From Elysia crispata (Eukaryota; Mollusca; Gastropoda; Plakobranchidae): 64,000 nt of DNA. This document shows positions 1 through 13,369 of this stretch, in pieces. The translations under genes were made by a program, and so were the position numbers. The stretch spans positions 1-64,000 of the forward strand of contig JAWDGP010002006.1 in NCBI GenBank assembly GCA_033675545.1, read 5' to 3'. Positions within the stretch are counted from its first letter, which is position 1. Each line of letters begins with the position of its first letter. The notes under the pieces were generated by a model. The model had not been told where the DNA came from and searched no databases. It saw only the letters and a list, made by a program, of their open reading frames with translations.

Positions 1-1601
1 CTAGATCATCAATGAAATAAAATCTTTTCTTGATATATTTATAGTATGTTTCTATTGTTATCATTAGTCATAGGTATAATTAGAATGATTTGAAAATTGC
101 TCTTAGTTTTAATATGAAACAAACTTTTTAGTATGATTTTTGGTATTAATCATTTAATGCAGTTATAGGCCCAATTTACTCTAAACTTTAAAATTGTAAT
201 TGTCTTAACGAATATGAAGGTTTAATTGTAGTAGCCTAAATAAATACTTTTCAAGATACAAGTATTTTTGTCTTGCTCTAAAATCATAAAATGCCATTAA
301 TCTACAAGTTTCAAATTTGTGGAGAAACATTTTATTGTGAAGTCTAAAGTGAGTTGGGCCAATATCTGCAAAGTTACTCGATTTTCACTCTGTAAATATA
401 TGCCATCAAATTTATTAATATAATGAGCTGTTTATTTAGCTTATGCCAGACAGCTTGAAAATTTTGATCTGCCTATGCTTTTAACCCTACTCCTGCTCAT
501 GCAGTTACCCACAATTAAGGCAAAAAACTGTACCACTGCCACGGCCAGTCAGCTTCAGGACTGGGAATGTGGCAGAGCTGATTATCTGTGTTGGTAACAT
601 GTATATTGTTGTTTACAACAAAGCGTCTAAACAGACTTGTTGCCATAACAAATTATAAGTAACTTTCATTTTTGCAACCTTGACATCTTTTTAAGTATAT
701 GTGTCGTGGTTTTAAGGAGTTTATGAAAGGGTAATACACAGACATAGCCTAGGCTTGGAAAAAAATAAGTTTTCAGAAAGAGGTTGATTGAATACTATTT
801 ATTTCAGTTGACATTAATTAACAATTCCTTTGATGAAAGATTGGATTCGCAATGAAAGTAAGACGTTTGAGTCCAGTTTGGTCTTCCATCTAAGCTAAAG
901 CCTTGAGAGTCAGTGCGTAGTCTTTTAGTTCAAAGAAACTATGTAACTGTTTAAATAAGGGTTTACATTCCTTTATAACTTAGCACAGAGAGTGAGGAGA
1001 GGTGATATAATGAGACAGTAGTTGAGAAAGAAGGAAATCAGACCAAACAGCAGGGCTGGCCCTTTAGGCTTGTCAGGCGTTTCCTTAATCATTGTCTCAA
1101 ACAACATAGGAGACATCAAGTAAAACATGTTCGACAATCTGAACGTTAGACTATGCTTTCTTGCCATTGGAAACATAATGGTAGCATATTACTAACAACA
1201 GAACAAAGGCAGAGGCCTCATACTCTATCGACACACCTTGCTCTCAACTCTGGCCTTTCTTTGCATCTCAGGAAATGCCTCTCTCTGTGATTCACCTTGG
1301 CAAGCAAGATTGGTTTGATTCTAATACTTGTACTTGTTACGTTGAATTAAGGGAAATATCGAATAATGAGATGTTGAATTAAGTGGAGGGCAGTAATCAC
1401 ATTCAAATTACATATTGTATTTTTAAGCTTTGAAAATAGATATTTTAGTATGCAAAGAGCTAAAAATGTACTTGAAATATTTATGATTTAAAAACAAAAA
1501 AGTTAATGTGCGTTGTAATTGATTTTAAGTTTGAACATGGCATTTCACTATGGCTAGTTCATTTAATTATTTATTGTGTCGTTTACCTTCATATGTTGCA
1601 G
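1..1601. other. UBE2M upstream intron, no exon seen
   Basis: This stretch lies upstream of the first UBE2M exon visible in the window and ends in a pyrimidine-rich AG acceptor at 1600-1601. It should be the intron between the N-terminal exon, which is off the left edge, and the exon at 1602. I looked for the basic, lysine-rich N-terminus that UBC12 proteins share and did not find it. The open frame at 973-1176 (minus) shows no recognisable domain and is probably chance. Confidence 0.5.
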
Positions 1602-4600
1602 ATATTAATGAGCTCAATCTTCCAAAGACATGTCAGGTAGATTTTCCTGATCCAGATGATCTCTTAAATTTCAAAGTCATCATTGCTCCAGACGAGGTAG
1701 GTGGGAAAAGTCACTGAATTTACATATGCTGTGTAGTGAACGTAAATAAATTTTTCCTTCAAAATAAACTGAATAGTATATGTTAGCCTCAGGGTGCATT
1801 TTTAAGTCTAAGGGACTCATTTTCTTTTAATTTGAACCCTTTTAAGCTTTGTGCATTTTCTTAATACACCAAAGCTTGATATAAATTTCAAATCTTCTTT
1901 TTAATTAGCTATATGCATCATATAGGGTATACACATAATACTAATTATTATCTCTTTGTTATTTATTCTCCTCTCCTCCAAGTAAATATGCATATAAAAG
2001 CAAACTGCACAGAAAATTTGAATTTAGTCAACCATGAAAATGATGAAGTTGCTCAGAATGAGATTCAGTCAATCAGGTGCCTTGCCCTTTAAGTGATCAT
2101 GGTTTTCCATGCATCTCAATCTCTCTTTGTTGTTAGTGCATCTGTCACTGGTCCTAGATCTACATTAGCCACTTTTTAGTCCATCCAACATCTTTTATTG
2201 TTGTTTTCCCATCCTGCCATTTCCTTCAAACATTCCTTTTTTCTCAATATGATCCACTTTCTCTCTTCTCATCACATGTCTAAAAAAGGTTGCCTGGCTT
2301 TTACGTATTCTATTTATGAGTGATATTGTTATGTCACCTTCTTGTAACACTGTTTCATTTGATTTCTTTGCAGTCCATGAGATTCATAGCATTTTCTGTG
2401 GGAACCACATTTTTGTTGCCTCCAGTTTCTGTTCTAGCCGTTTTGATATTGTCCAGGGCTCTTCTTCTTGTGTGGATGGAGATGTATTTATTTGTTAGTA
2501 TCGATTTCATTCTCTGGACGCTCATTTTTGCCCTCAATTTTCTTGATATGGCCTTAGCATCGCTTTATACTAATGTACCTTATTGACTGAATTTATTCCT
2601 TTGCTTGAGTTTATTCCCGTTGATAAAGAGTTTTTTTTTTTGTGGGCACTCGTTGTTTCGACTGACAATCATTACTTCCACCTTTTTGCAAGTGTTCTTT
2701 GTTTTCTGCAATTAATACAGTGTCATCAGTGTATCTCAAGTTGTTTACTTTTTACCCTTATGCCCTCCTAGTTTAATTTCTGTGTACTGTTATAGGTTTT
2801 GCATAATTATTTTACTATAGAGAGAGAAAAGGTCTGGCGAAAGCACGCATCCTTGTCTCACATCATGTTTTATTTTTTTAAATGAGCTGATTTCCCCATT
2901 AACTTGTATTGCTGCTGTCTCTTCCCATGTTTTTCATCACTTGTAGATTTTTTTCTATTATCTTCAATTGTGTTGGTTGTGTGATTATCTCATCATGCAG
3001 ACATTGTAGCACTCTTACAAATTCCTTGGGGTAGCCAATGAAGCACAGGTATACTTTTTTTTTGTACTTGCAAAGCTCGTTCAATTACAGTTCAAAGGGT
3101 ATAGATAGCATTTGTTGTACCTTTTCCCTCCATAAAGCCACACTGTTTCTCTGCTATTTCTGGTTTGATTTTGTTTCTGACTCACAACATGATGATTCTT
3201 AAAAGTGATAGGATTAATAAGACAGATCATTTTATGCAATTCACACTCTGTTGCCCATGGTTTCTTTGGCACTGCCACAAATATAGGTTTAAATAGTTTG
3301 TGTTAAATTTGCGTACAACAGAGCTGGGAACATTTTGCCTATTTGTGTTTGTCATCTTTCATCTTTTCTATTTTTCTATTCTCAGTCATGGAAGGAGAAG
3401 ATGAAAGTGATTGTTTGATTAAAAAAAAAAAAAAAACAAGTTCTGGCTTGCTGATCAATTGTTTAAATTCTTGATGCTGTTTTGTGCAACATGTTGTTTT
3501 TCATGTTTTTTGGTTATTGATTATGATACTTTTTACTCTTACCATTTGGAGTCAAGTCATATAAAGAAGCGCGTATGTAGTATGTTTGTATAGTGATGTT
3601 GAAAGTTATTTTGGTTTTCGCTGCCCACTTCTTTAGTTTTCACATGTTTTACCATTAACTGGAGTTAAAATTGGCAAGGCAAGCTGATTTGTTAAACTGA
3701 ATTAAAAGCCTCAGTTATTCAGGCATTAAAAAACTCATTGAATTGATAATAATGGTATGTTCAGATGGTAAGGTTGCTTTAATTTTAAATAATAACTAAA
3801 AACTTGGGAATTTTCAGCAAAGAATGTGCAATTTTAATTGATGGGAAGAAAATTGGGAATTTTCAGCAAAGAATATTTCACTGATGAAATCAAACATGGT
3901 AAATAAAAACCATGAGTTATTTCATAGATCAACATGACTTAATTACCCGTGTAATCTTTTCAAACAAGCTCTATAGTTACTTTTTGCAAGACCTCACTTC
4001 TATTAACTTAAGCCCTTTCCTTATTTTTAAAGAAACAATACTGGCTAAGCATTGTAAGAATCATCTTAATGCTTTGTTAAAAAGAGTCTGAATGTGACAG
4101 ACTGGCAGTTGCTTGTCCTAGCAGTAAGTCATATAACAGAAGTTTGTTCATGAATATTAAAGAAGAGCTCTATGGTAAGCTTCATGACAGCACAAAGGCA
4201 AATCGGGTTAACACTGTTTTTTTTTGTTTTTTGTTGTTTTTTTTTAACTTTGCTATTCAATGTTTCTTTACAATTAGATAAAGCTAGGAGAAAGAAGATA
4301 ACACATTGTATGTTAATTTTATCTCGCAGGAATTTTACCGAGGTGGCCGATTTGTTTTCAGCTTTAAAGTTGGACAAGGATATCCTCATGATCCACCTAA
4401 GGTTAAATGTGAGACAATGGTTTATCATCCCAACATTGATTTAGAAGGCAATGTGTGCCTTAACATTCTGCGGTATGTACAAATGCTTTGCAATTCATTT
4501 ATCTGACATAAAATAAGCAAGAGCAGTTAAAATATGTTCAGCTTTGATTCAAATTAATGATGAATTTAGAAAGCGGTTGATTTTGCTTAATATCTTAAAT

Positions 4601-6176
4601 GATTTGCTTTTTTGCATTTTTTCTGCCTTCATTCAATGTGATACTGAAAAAAAATTCTAACTTTTTTTAATGTGGATTTCAGAGAAGACTGGAAACCTGT
4701 GTTAACAATAAACTCCATTGTTTACGGCTTGCAGTACTTGTTCTTAGTAAGTACATTTTGAGACAATTTGTTCTTAATTTTTAATGCTTTTGAGACAGTC
4801 AGAATCAAGTGTTGTTTCATGAGTTAAAAAATCAAGTTTGTAACTGAAGCATCAAGATTTAGATAATGGATCAAACATTTCACACACCGTCTATTTAAAG
4901 GTTAAATGTCACAGCCTAATTGGTTATTAAATGGAGAAGTTGATGTATAAAATATATAGAACATAATATTTAGGTGACAAGATGCCTGTACATTATTTGT
5001 AGTCGGTTTTTTCGGTGAATGGGATGAATGGCAAGTTCAGCAGTATATGATCATTTAGAATTTTTAGGTAACTCTCAAATTTCGTGGTATAGGTTGCAAC
5101 TGAGTGCAGACCAGATACATTTAAGAATACTTTGAGAAAGTCTGTGCAAGAAATGTGTAATGCAACTGGGTCATATCATCATCAGGTGCCTTGCTTCATG
5201 GCATGGGCAATCATGTGTCTTTTAACCTCCTTGATCCTTGATTGCTAAAATTAAATATGTTGCCTTCTCTATGCCCATCCATGCAGCAACACTGTCTTTC
5301 ATTTATTCTCTCTGTCTCTCCCTGATGCATCTCCCTTCCAGTTTTCTGATAATTATAAGGTGTTCTTAACCTCCCCTTCTCATTATGTGACCAATGAAGG
5401 CTGCCTGTTGTTTTTCTGTTCTATGAACCAAAAACTTTATTTGTCCTCCTTCTTCCATTACTTGTTTCTTTTTCTTTTTTGCTGTCCATGGTATTGTTAA
5501 CATTCTCCTCCAAAACCACATCTCCACTGCTTCTATTTTCTTCTGTATCAGTTTATTTATTGTCTAAATATATATACATCAGTATGAGGTTCTTCTTAAC
5601 TCTGAAGGGCTCTTTGTCTCCTGGCCACTGACATATTTTTGTTTGTCTATAGAGGTCTCATTTTTTTAAATACTATTTTTGGGCTTGCATGCACAATTCT
5701 TGAATTTAATTCTAAGTGACTTCTGCCATCTTGTGAGATGAGAATGCCCATATCATCATAAAGGGACTTAAATATTGCCTGATAGTGGGTGCACCCTTTT
5801 AACAATAAAAGAAGCATATTAAAAGAAAGTAATGAAATGTTTCTCATACAAACTTATGATTACCTATTTTCCTATTAAAGAAAGAATCAAATTAATCAAA
5901 ATCTTATAGTACAAAAATCTTGATAACCATAGAGCAAACTTGTAAAATTAGATTTAATGTTCACTGACATCTTACTATTTTTTTTTTAAATTATGTGTGT
6001 AATAAACAAATTGCTTTTTATCTCCTATGGATTAGGAGCCCAACCCAGAAGATCCTCTTAACAAGGAAGCTGCAGAAGTTCTTCAATCAAATCGTCGCTT
6101 GTTTGAACAGAATGTGGCAAAATCAATGCGGGGAGGTCATATAGGCAATGTCTACTTTGACAAGTGCCTCAAATGA
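1602..6176 (+). CDS. UBE2M: NEDD8-conjugating enzyme UBC12 (UBE2M), 5'-partial, 4 exons
   Basis: This E2 enzyme takes activated NEDD8 from the NAE1-UBA3 E1 and passes it to cullins, which switches on cullin-RING ubiquitin ligases. Exons are 1602-1696, 4330-4472, 4683-4746 and 6036-6176, stop TGA at 6174. All borders are AG/GT and the phases agree. The exons encode 147 residues, exactly the length of human UBE2M from Asp37 to its C-terminus, with no insertion or deletion. Visible landmarks are [10 protein letters not shown] at the start of the core, the HPN motif, the catalytic cysteine of GNVCLNIL at 4456-4458 (human Cys111), [11 protein letters not shown], and the C-terminal helix with [11 protein letters not shown]. 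The N-terminal exon, which docks on the E1, is outside the window. Two introns hold antisense LINE remains. Function is inferred from very high family similarity. Confidence 0.97.
2075..3450 (-). mobile_element. Decayed non-LTR retrotransposon (LINE), antisense
   Basis: This is an old LINE copy read on the minus strand, inside the UBE2M intron. Around 2700-2745 the reverse complement reads [18 protein letters not shown], a degenerate form of the reverse-transcriptase YADDT catalytic motif and the segment after it. Further on it reads [13 protein letters not shown], as is usual in this LINE type shortly before the YLG motif. Stops and frameshifts are frequent. The 3' end is near 2075 and resembles the copy at the right edge of the window (63.64-64.0 kb). 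Bounds are approximate. Confidence 0.72.
5170..5660 (-). mobile_element. LINE 3'-end relic, antisense
   Basis: This piece in the UBE2M intron before the last exon has the look of the C-terminal end of a LINE ORF2 on the minus strand. The reverse complement near 5490-5520 encodes a decayed form of the MPWT-like motif seen intact in the LINE at 9.5 kb, followed by a region corresponding to the GHIMRR type motif near 5390. It is heavily broken. Family and exact ends are uncertain. Confidence 0.5.
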
Positions 6177-9150
6177 TTCAGCCTTTTTCTTACGCTAGAA
6201 TATATTTTATGGCGTGATTTTGTGATTTCTGAAGGTTTATCTTCACATTATTGATGTTCTGCTGTGTACCTGTCCTGTATCAGCAAGTGTAACAAGCAGA
6301 ACTTATGATGCAGTTCATTACTCTTCTGTGTCTCCATTGTCTTATAAATTGTAAGTGAAATTCTCAAGCAATTCAAGATGGAAAGTCTCTTCTTAGTTAA
6401 AAAAAAACAAACAAACAAAACAGAATATTGTTTTAGATCTCTAGGTTTCTTGGTTCAATTTGTATTGTTCAAAGCAGCATAAGTAAGCAAAGGAAAACCA
6501 CCATCTTTTGCTTGATAGATTTATATTATCCTTATAATCTTGATGTCTTTTAATTGAAATTATTTTACTTTGTGTGAATAGGAAAAATAGCTTCATCCAA
6601 TACTCGTTTCCCTCTCACACACATTAAGGTTTACTCAATGTGCACTTAACACATATTTCATGTACATAATTATTTAGTAATTAAATCTTTTATTCATTGA
6701 TATCTCATTGCCCACAACTTCATGTATGCAAGATTTAAATGTAATACTTGATAATTTATATATATTTTTAAAGAAGCTGAGAAAAAGTTTTGTGACATTT
6801 TGTTAACTCTTTTTTTTTGGTTGGGGGGGGCAAACGACTATCTAAATATGTGTGTGTGAGCGCAAGAAATGCCAAGAGGAATTACTTTATAAAAACAAGT
6901 ATAGCTTCAAAGGATGATTCTAAAAGAAATAGGGGAAATGAAATGTTGGCTAAAACTGGTGCTATGCATACTTTAATATTAAATGTAACATAACATTAGT
7001 GTCACAATTTTTTCTTAGGGACTCTTCATCTTGTGCTAGGGAAAGTAGGTGGCAATGGGATGATATTTACTCAAAATGCCTGAATAGATGGTTGTTAACT
7101 TGCGTGGTGCATTTTTCTTTTGGAGAATGTTTTCATTACATGCATTATTTAATGTGCACCCAAAAAGTCTGTAGTTATATAATCAAATTTTCCTTATTCT
7201 TTGAAAGATTTGAGATTCACAGAGCGTCTTGAAGTTATTGAGAAGAAAATACCAGAAAATTTTTTTGAAGGTTACATTACAGTCATGAAGACTAGTCTCA
7301 AGACACAAGCTAATTATTACGAAAACGAAAATCACGAGCAAAATGTATACCACACCGTCATGTACAATATATATATATCTCAATAATATGTTCATTTTGG
7401 TTTGCTTTATTTGACTCCTTGTAAGTAGCTTAAGCACTCTTTCATGTGTGAGAGGATGATCAAATTTTGTAGTATTTTAATATAAATTGTAAAAAAATTG
7501 TGACAAGCAATTGCATGAATGAATTTGAATCTATTCAATGTGCTGAGGGCACTCTCTACCTTTTGTACAAAACTTGTGTTTGCTCTTTTGTCAACAAGAC
7601 TTATGCATGGACATATTTTGCTATTGAGAAAAAATGTATGTTCTGTAAGTGTAAGAGATTTTCTGAGCAAATTCTGTTAATATGGACAGCCAGATCAATC
7701 ACGGTTTAGGTTTTTTGAGATGGGAGACATATGGTTTTATGCCTTGTAAAGCATTTCTTGCGATAATTTGGTGACATAAAAAAAAGTAAATTGTTCTATT
7801 TACACTGACTTGCATTGTGTTCTCACTTTTAACCTGAATGTTGATCCAGATTCAATTTGCTCTAGGAAATTAACTTTAGTAGATATGTTTATGTGAGACA
7901 ATTAAGTCCAATCCATTCCCTCCGTTTGCCATGACTAAAACATAATGACTTAAGTCTGCCTCAATTAGATCACAGAAAGATTCCTGAACTCAGTGGAAGT
8001 TATAAATTTGCCAAAAGCTAAGTTCTAGTGATATATCATTCACACCCAGCTATTTCTCTCCTTGCACAGGGTAATTTTTTTTTCTTCAAGTATCCAATCT
8101 GTCTCAGTGTCTCCCTTATAATATTTTACCCTGCCTTATTAAAGTTACAGAATACAAAGAGCCTAGAATACAAAGGCTGTAAGAGGCTTACCCAAAGTCT
8201 TATCTTTATCCTTTTTGATTTGACGGATGTGAAGAAGAATCCTTGGACAAGGTGAGCCAAATTCATCAACCTTGGGTTTAGTAAGAGAAAGCAACACTCC
8301 TTGGATCAGGTGGAAAAGTTGAAACAATAAAACCTTATCAAATTACTTAATTTATACACACATAGGTTTAGGCCTTTTTCCTATGGTGCAAAACATTTTT
8401 TAGTGAATGGACCTCTGCCAGGCAACTGGGTGACCAGGTGCAAGGGGAAAAAAGGAAAAGGAATGGGCTATGGGCAACTGGTTAATGTAAGCAGGTACTT
8501 TGTAAAATGTTAAGTTAAATCTGTGATCTTGGTGTAGTTTTTGTTTTAGACAAAGAAACAAAAAAATCAAAACACATATACTGCTGATCCTCTATGACCA
8601 GCTGACCAAATCAAGATTACCACACACACACAGATTTACATCTTACTGCTGCTTCCAATAGGCCTGTTGATCATGCACAATTTGGTTTTAGATTGAATTA
8701 CATTATTAAATCCAAAGATCTACCTAGTCGTTCAGATCTTTAATCAAGCTGGATGTATGTGGATCTACACATTGATAAGTTCTAAATCTGGCCTTGAGGT
8801 TCCATTTGTAAAAGAATTCTTGATCAACTACATACATGTATAAAAGAGGAATACTTTGCACTCCAGCGTGTAAAAATAAAAGAAATGACTGAAATTTTAA
8901 ATTTACCAGTATACGCTATCTGTCTACTATCTTGAATTTTTTTCTAAATTTAATTGCTTGTAGTTGTACTTTCCATTTATGATTAATTTGCCCTCTCATT
9001 CAATCTACATCTAATTCAAAATTCTGGGAGTTTTGTGGAAAATCAATGGATTTAAAATCAAGATGCAATTTAAATTTTTGTAATATAAATTTTGTTCACT
9101 CTCATGTGAAGAGGGAATGAAATTTAACAAAGAGTTATACTGAGCTCTGA
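6177..9150. other. UBE2M 3' UTR and intergenic DNA
   Basis: The first part must contain the UBE2M 3' untranslated region. A possible polyadenylation signal ATTAAA lies at 6680-6685, but AT-rich DNA makes such signals common. Beyond that I see only AT-rich unique-looking sequence with short chance open frames (for example 7183-7437 and 7407-7670, minus) that have no recognisable domain. Confidence 0.4.
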
Positions 9151-9154
9151 GATG

Positions 9155-9405
9155 AAAGGTGGTCTAGTCGGTAGGGCGCTTGACTACCAAGCCAGAGGTC
9201 CTGAGTTCAAATCACAGTCCAGATCTAAAAGTTTTTCAGCTCCCCTGTGCCCATCCAGCACTAAATTGGTAGCCAGATCTATTTAGACTCGGCGAAAGAA
9301 AAGGCGACGAGGAAAGCAATGGCAAACTACCTCACAATGTCTAATGCCAAGAAAAATCAGGACCCTGGTTCAGATTGAGCTCAGGATCGGGACTCACTTA
9401 CTTAT
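9155..9405 (+). mobile_element. tRNA-derived SINE
   Basis: The left part (about 9158-9230) is tRNA-like, with a pol III A box (TAGTCGGTAGG) and a B box (GAGTTCAAATC) about 35 bases later. It is followed by an unrelated body of about 170 bases containing GGCAAACTACCTC. That arrangement is typical of a tRNA-headed SINE rather than a functional tRNA gene. No intact acceptor stem is visible. The 3' end, near 9405, is approximate. It lies tail to tail with the LINE fragment that follows. Confidence 0.75.
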
Positions 9406-9504
9406 AACGAGCTCTGCTTTACCTCTAGCAGCTTGTACTCAGGTACATATACATGTATACATGTAACAGGTCTCTAAAACTCCAGCTTCAAGTACCTGGT
9501 TAGT

Positions 9505-10485
9505 AGTTTTAATAGTACCCATGACAAAAATGTGTGGGTGCCGAGGTAACAGGATTAGTAGTAGTCAGGTAGCATGTCCCTTGTGGCAGGTCACGTCTAT
9601 GACAGCCTCCCTGTATGCCGTTCGATCCTGGGCAATGCGTCCAGCTCGTGTGATAGTGGTCTTCATCCTTTCCGTGATGTCTTGGCTCCATCTTCTTCTT
9701 GGGCGACCCCTTGTTCTTTTTCCTTGCACTTGTCCTTCCAATATCTCTTTCATGAGCCCTTCATGTCTCTTCACATGGCCAAAATACTTTAGTTTTCTCT
9801 TAATGATGGTGGAGAGGAGCCACCCCTCTTTAATATTGAGTTCTTGCAATATGGAGTTGTTTGTTCTTTTTTCTGTCCATGGCATCCTCAGGATTGTTCT
9901 GTAGCATTTGAGCTCAAAAGCATTTATTTTTCGTTCAGATGTTTTATTTATAGTCCATGATTCGCAACCATATGTAGCAATAGGGAATATCAGAGCTCTC
10001 AGGAATCTTGGTGTTTTTATCAGTGCCATGCCATAATTTTCTCATTTGACGTGTTTTTTGAAGGGCGATTGCCATTTGTCTTTGTATTTCTTTATTTATG
10101 TCACCATTGTTGGAGATAATGGAGCCCAGGTATTCAAATTCTTCAATTTCTTCTATCGTGTCGTTTTCTATTTTAGTGTCTATTTTCGTTTGGGTTTTGT
10201 CAGTTTTCATAATTTTTGTTTTGTTTGCATTGAGATATAAGTTTTGCTCTTCGCTGTAAGTTTTAACTGATCTGATAATTTCTTTTAGACCGCCATGAGT
10301 TGTTGATAGTAGAACAGTGTCGTCTGCATACCTTAGTTCAGGGTATTTCCTGCCTCCTACGTTGAGACTACTGAAAAAATCAAAGTCCTTGTTGTCAGGG
10401 TCCCGGTACCGCTGTGGGTCATGTCTAACTCTCCTCATTATGTCTTCTGCGTATACGTTGAAGAGGTAAGGTGAAAGAATACAGG
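9505..10485 (-). mobile_element. 5'-truncated LINE, RT C-terminal part, frameshifted
   Basis: On the minus strand this encodes the end of a LINE ORF2. From 10485 downward it reads CILSPYLFNVYAEDIMRR, then the reverse-transcriptase catalytic motif RYADDTVLL (near 10325), then FEYLGSIIS. A frameshift near 10029 moves the reading to a second frame with TYGCESWT, LKYFGHVKRHE and RTRGRPRRRW, ending in a stop at 9565. The element is truncated at its 5' end just before CILSPYLF. Only one frameshift separates the two long frames, so it is one of the younger LINEs here. Clade is not assigned with certainty. Confidence 0.88.
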
Positions 10486-13369
10486 ATTAAAGATGTGAAA
10501 ATCTGAGAGAGGACAGATATTTAACTCTGTTTATGCACTCTACAATTTAGGAACACCTATTACGATATATAGAATCTGAAACCATAATTATTTTTTTTAT
10601 CCTATATGACCACCAAATTCTTTTTTCTCCTACCTCTCTCGCAAAAGTTCAAAGCTTTAATAAGATAAGACTTCTTGCATTTCTTAAAGATAAATCACCT
10701 TAGGAAATCAAACTATTGTCTTATTATTGCTTACCCCTTGAGGTTTTGGGCACTCAAGTGATTCATGAAGCAAATTTTTTTAAACAACCATCCAGGGACC
10801 GAGTCAGTTTTCAGAAGAATCTGTGAGACCATTATTAATTATTAAATTACTGCCTGGGGCAATGGCACAGATAAGCCACACTGTGGCAGCATGGATTTAA
10901 GTGGATAATTTCCGAAACATGAAGACAACAATTACAGAGGGCCCAAAATTACAAGAATTGTTCTGTAACTGGTATCTAAAATCCAAGAGAATTTTCTCCA
11001 ACAAAAACAATTAATTCTAATAATCTATATTCACAAAATGACACAAAGAAGCCTAAGGCCCACTTCAAGTTCAATCCAGTGAAAGTGGTGACTGTACAAA
11101 TGAAAGCTTCAACAGCCCCTTAGTTTTCAAAGTGAGCATTAAAACCATGTTCCACCTATCAACATTGTGGGGAGAGTAACAAAAAAAAAAAGCATAAATA
11201 TTGGCAGCACTGTCAATTTGGTGAAGAGCAAGAAATTTATGAGTAGAATATGAATTTTTTTTTTCTTTCTATGGTATTGATGATCTGGAGAGAAGATCTT
11301 TGTAAGATGTGTCGACAATACTGCATACATGTAATACTTTCTGTTATAAACTTGCATAGAGTATTCTTCCCCCGAAAGGCAAACCTACATATTTACAGAT
11401 TTTGTGCTTTCAGGAAAAATACAAAAAACATTCGATGGCCAGAATGAAAAACTTCAGATACGTTGATTTGACAAATAAAGATGAAGATATATCGCTCTGC
11501 CATTTACTCATGTTGGTTAATACTTTAAATAGTCAGCTTGTGCAAACAAACTAGAAAACAAGTTTTTTGTCAGATACGTTGGTCTGCCATTGAGGGGCAG
11601 ATTTATACAAGCAAATTAAATGTTGACTTTGTTATCTTTATTGTATTCAAGAATACACTCATATCCATTAAATTACATTACAATCATATAATTAGAAACG
11701 TGATTGCCAAAGTATGGAAGGCAACTTAAAAAATATATATTATATGTAAAAACAAATCTTACTACCAACAAAGACTTATTGGGAGCCATTTTGTTCCCCA
11801 AAGCAACCTTGGCATTCTTCACCTTTATCAAACCAGAAAATTTTAAAAAGTTGCGGGCTAAAAATTGAAAAGGATCCACTGAAAGACATATGCTTGTTTT
11901 AAGAAAGATGCAGAAAATAAGCATTGATTCTTTAAAAAGTGTAAATGTGCATATGTGTGATTTGTTTGGTTGAAAAAAAATTTTTTTTAAATGTATTCTT
12001 ATATTCAGTTTATATTTAATTTGTGGTTCTTGCTTCAAAAGGTTTCTTTGTGCAGAGCAGTTATGAATGCAAAAGTTTCAAGGTATCTTCATTAAAATTA
12101 ATGTAACAAATCTAAAGCAGCTTCAAAATTAAGGGTTAACCATAAAGTCTAGTAGTAAGATTACTAATAAAATACTGCTGTACATTATAGTAAATCCAAC
12201 ACCTCATGAAATGTGTTAATTAACGTAGTTGATCAGGTTGTTCCACCATGCCGGTAAAATCGTCACCACTTCATCCTTCTCTTTTTAAATAGACTAATCT
12301 TAAAACACCCCTCACACACGAGTTCAAGTGCCAAATCAAACAAAGGAGAACATACCGTGCATGTTATTTTGTCAGCCAATCAGCATAATTTAAGCAATGG
12401 TGTCTAAATCTAGTTGCTTAATTTCAAGCCCGTCTCTGTCCTCACTATCCTGTTGCATCTGCTACATCTGATACTTTTTTTCATTCTTGCCAATCCATTG
12501 TTTCTTTGAAGCCTTTATATTTTTGCTTGTTGTTGGTTTTTGTTAATATAATTACATCATTAACGTCTTTGCTTTACTTTTTGTGTTGCTTTTTTTAACA
12601 TGATTTTATTGTATATTTTGAATAAATTGTTTCATTGCACAAGAGGGTAATTTTGCCACATCAGTTGGTTAATTTCGCCATTACTTTTGTACATGACATT
12701 TTATTGATTTTTGTGCCATTCAATGTCAAAGCTCAACCCTTTCTGAAAACTGGTTTTGCTATTTTTTTTTTTTCATTATAAAACCTGGCTTTTAATCAAC
12801 ATCAAACGATTACCATTAGATTGCAATTATGTCATGCTAATATAAAAAGTGCAGTTTAGCTTCAATTTTTTTATAAACATGCTCACATGTTCATTTATTA
12901 ATTTATTATTGTGTATTAAATACGAATATAGTTGGTTTAAATAAATAAAATAAAAACAATAAAATAACAGCAGCAATGTCTTAGAATATAACTTTAACTT
13001 ATATCTCATCATATGGCAAATATACCCTTAAGTGGAATGAAATTTACCCGATCTTGGTTGAAAAAAAAAAGACTAAAAATACGATCAAAATGAAATAGAC
13101 ACAGCCAATTAATTGCTAACATGAGCGTGGAAGGATTGCTGGTTATGCTTGACTGTTTGTAATCAACTTGAGATGCATAGGAGGAGAGAGAGACCTTGTC
13201 TCTTCCATGCCTATCCCAACGTGGCAAAATAACCCGACGCTATTTTAACACAAATTTATAGCAAATTCAAATCTGACTGAATAAAGGGGCAAGAACAATA
13301 TCATGAACACATATTACATGTATATTAATAAGGTATATTTTATGAAATAAATCAAAGACTTCTTTTTAC
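10486..13369. other. Intergenic region, no gene seen
   Basis: This is AT-rich DNA between the LINE fragment and the 3' end of the C6orf89 homologue. Its right part must include the 3' UTR of that minus-strand gene. Open frames at 11139-11357, 11673-12038 and 12827-13012 (minus) are low-complexity and lack any recognisable domain. Confidence 0.4.

Noticed and set aside
9158..9230. Possible functional tRNA gene
   Set aside because: A and B boxes are present, but no paired acceptor stem is seen and the tRNA-like part runs into a SINE body.
11673..12038. 121-residue minus-strand frame
   Set aside because: No domain, low-complexity Lys/Phe content, and no neighbouring exons.
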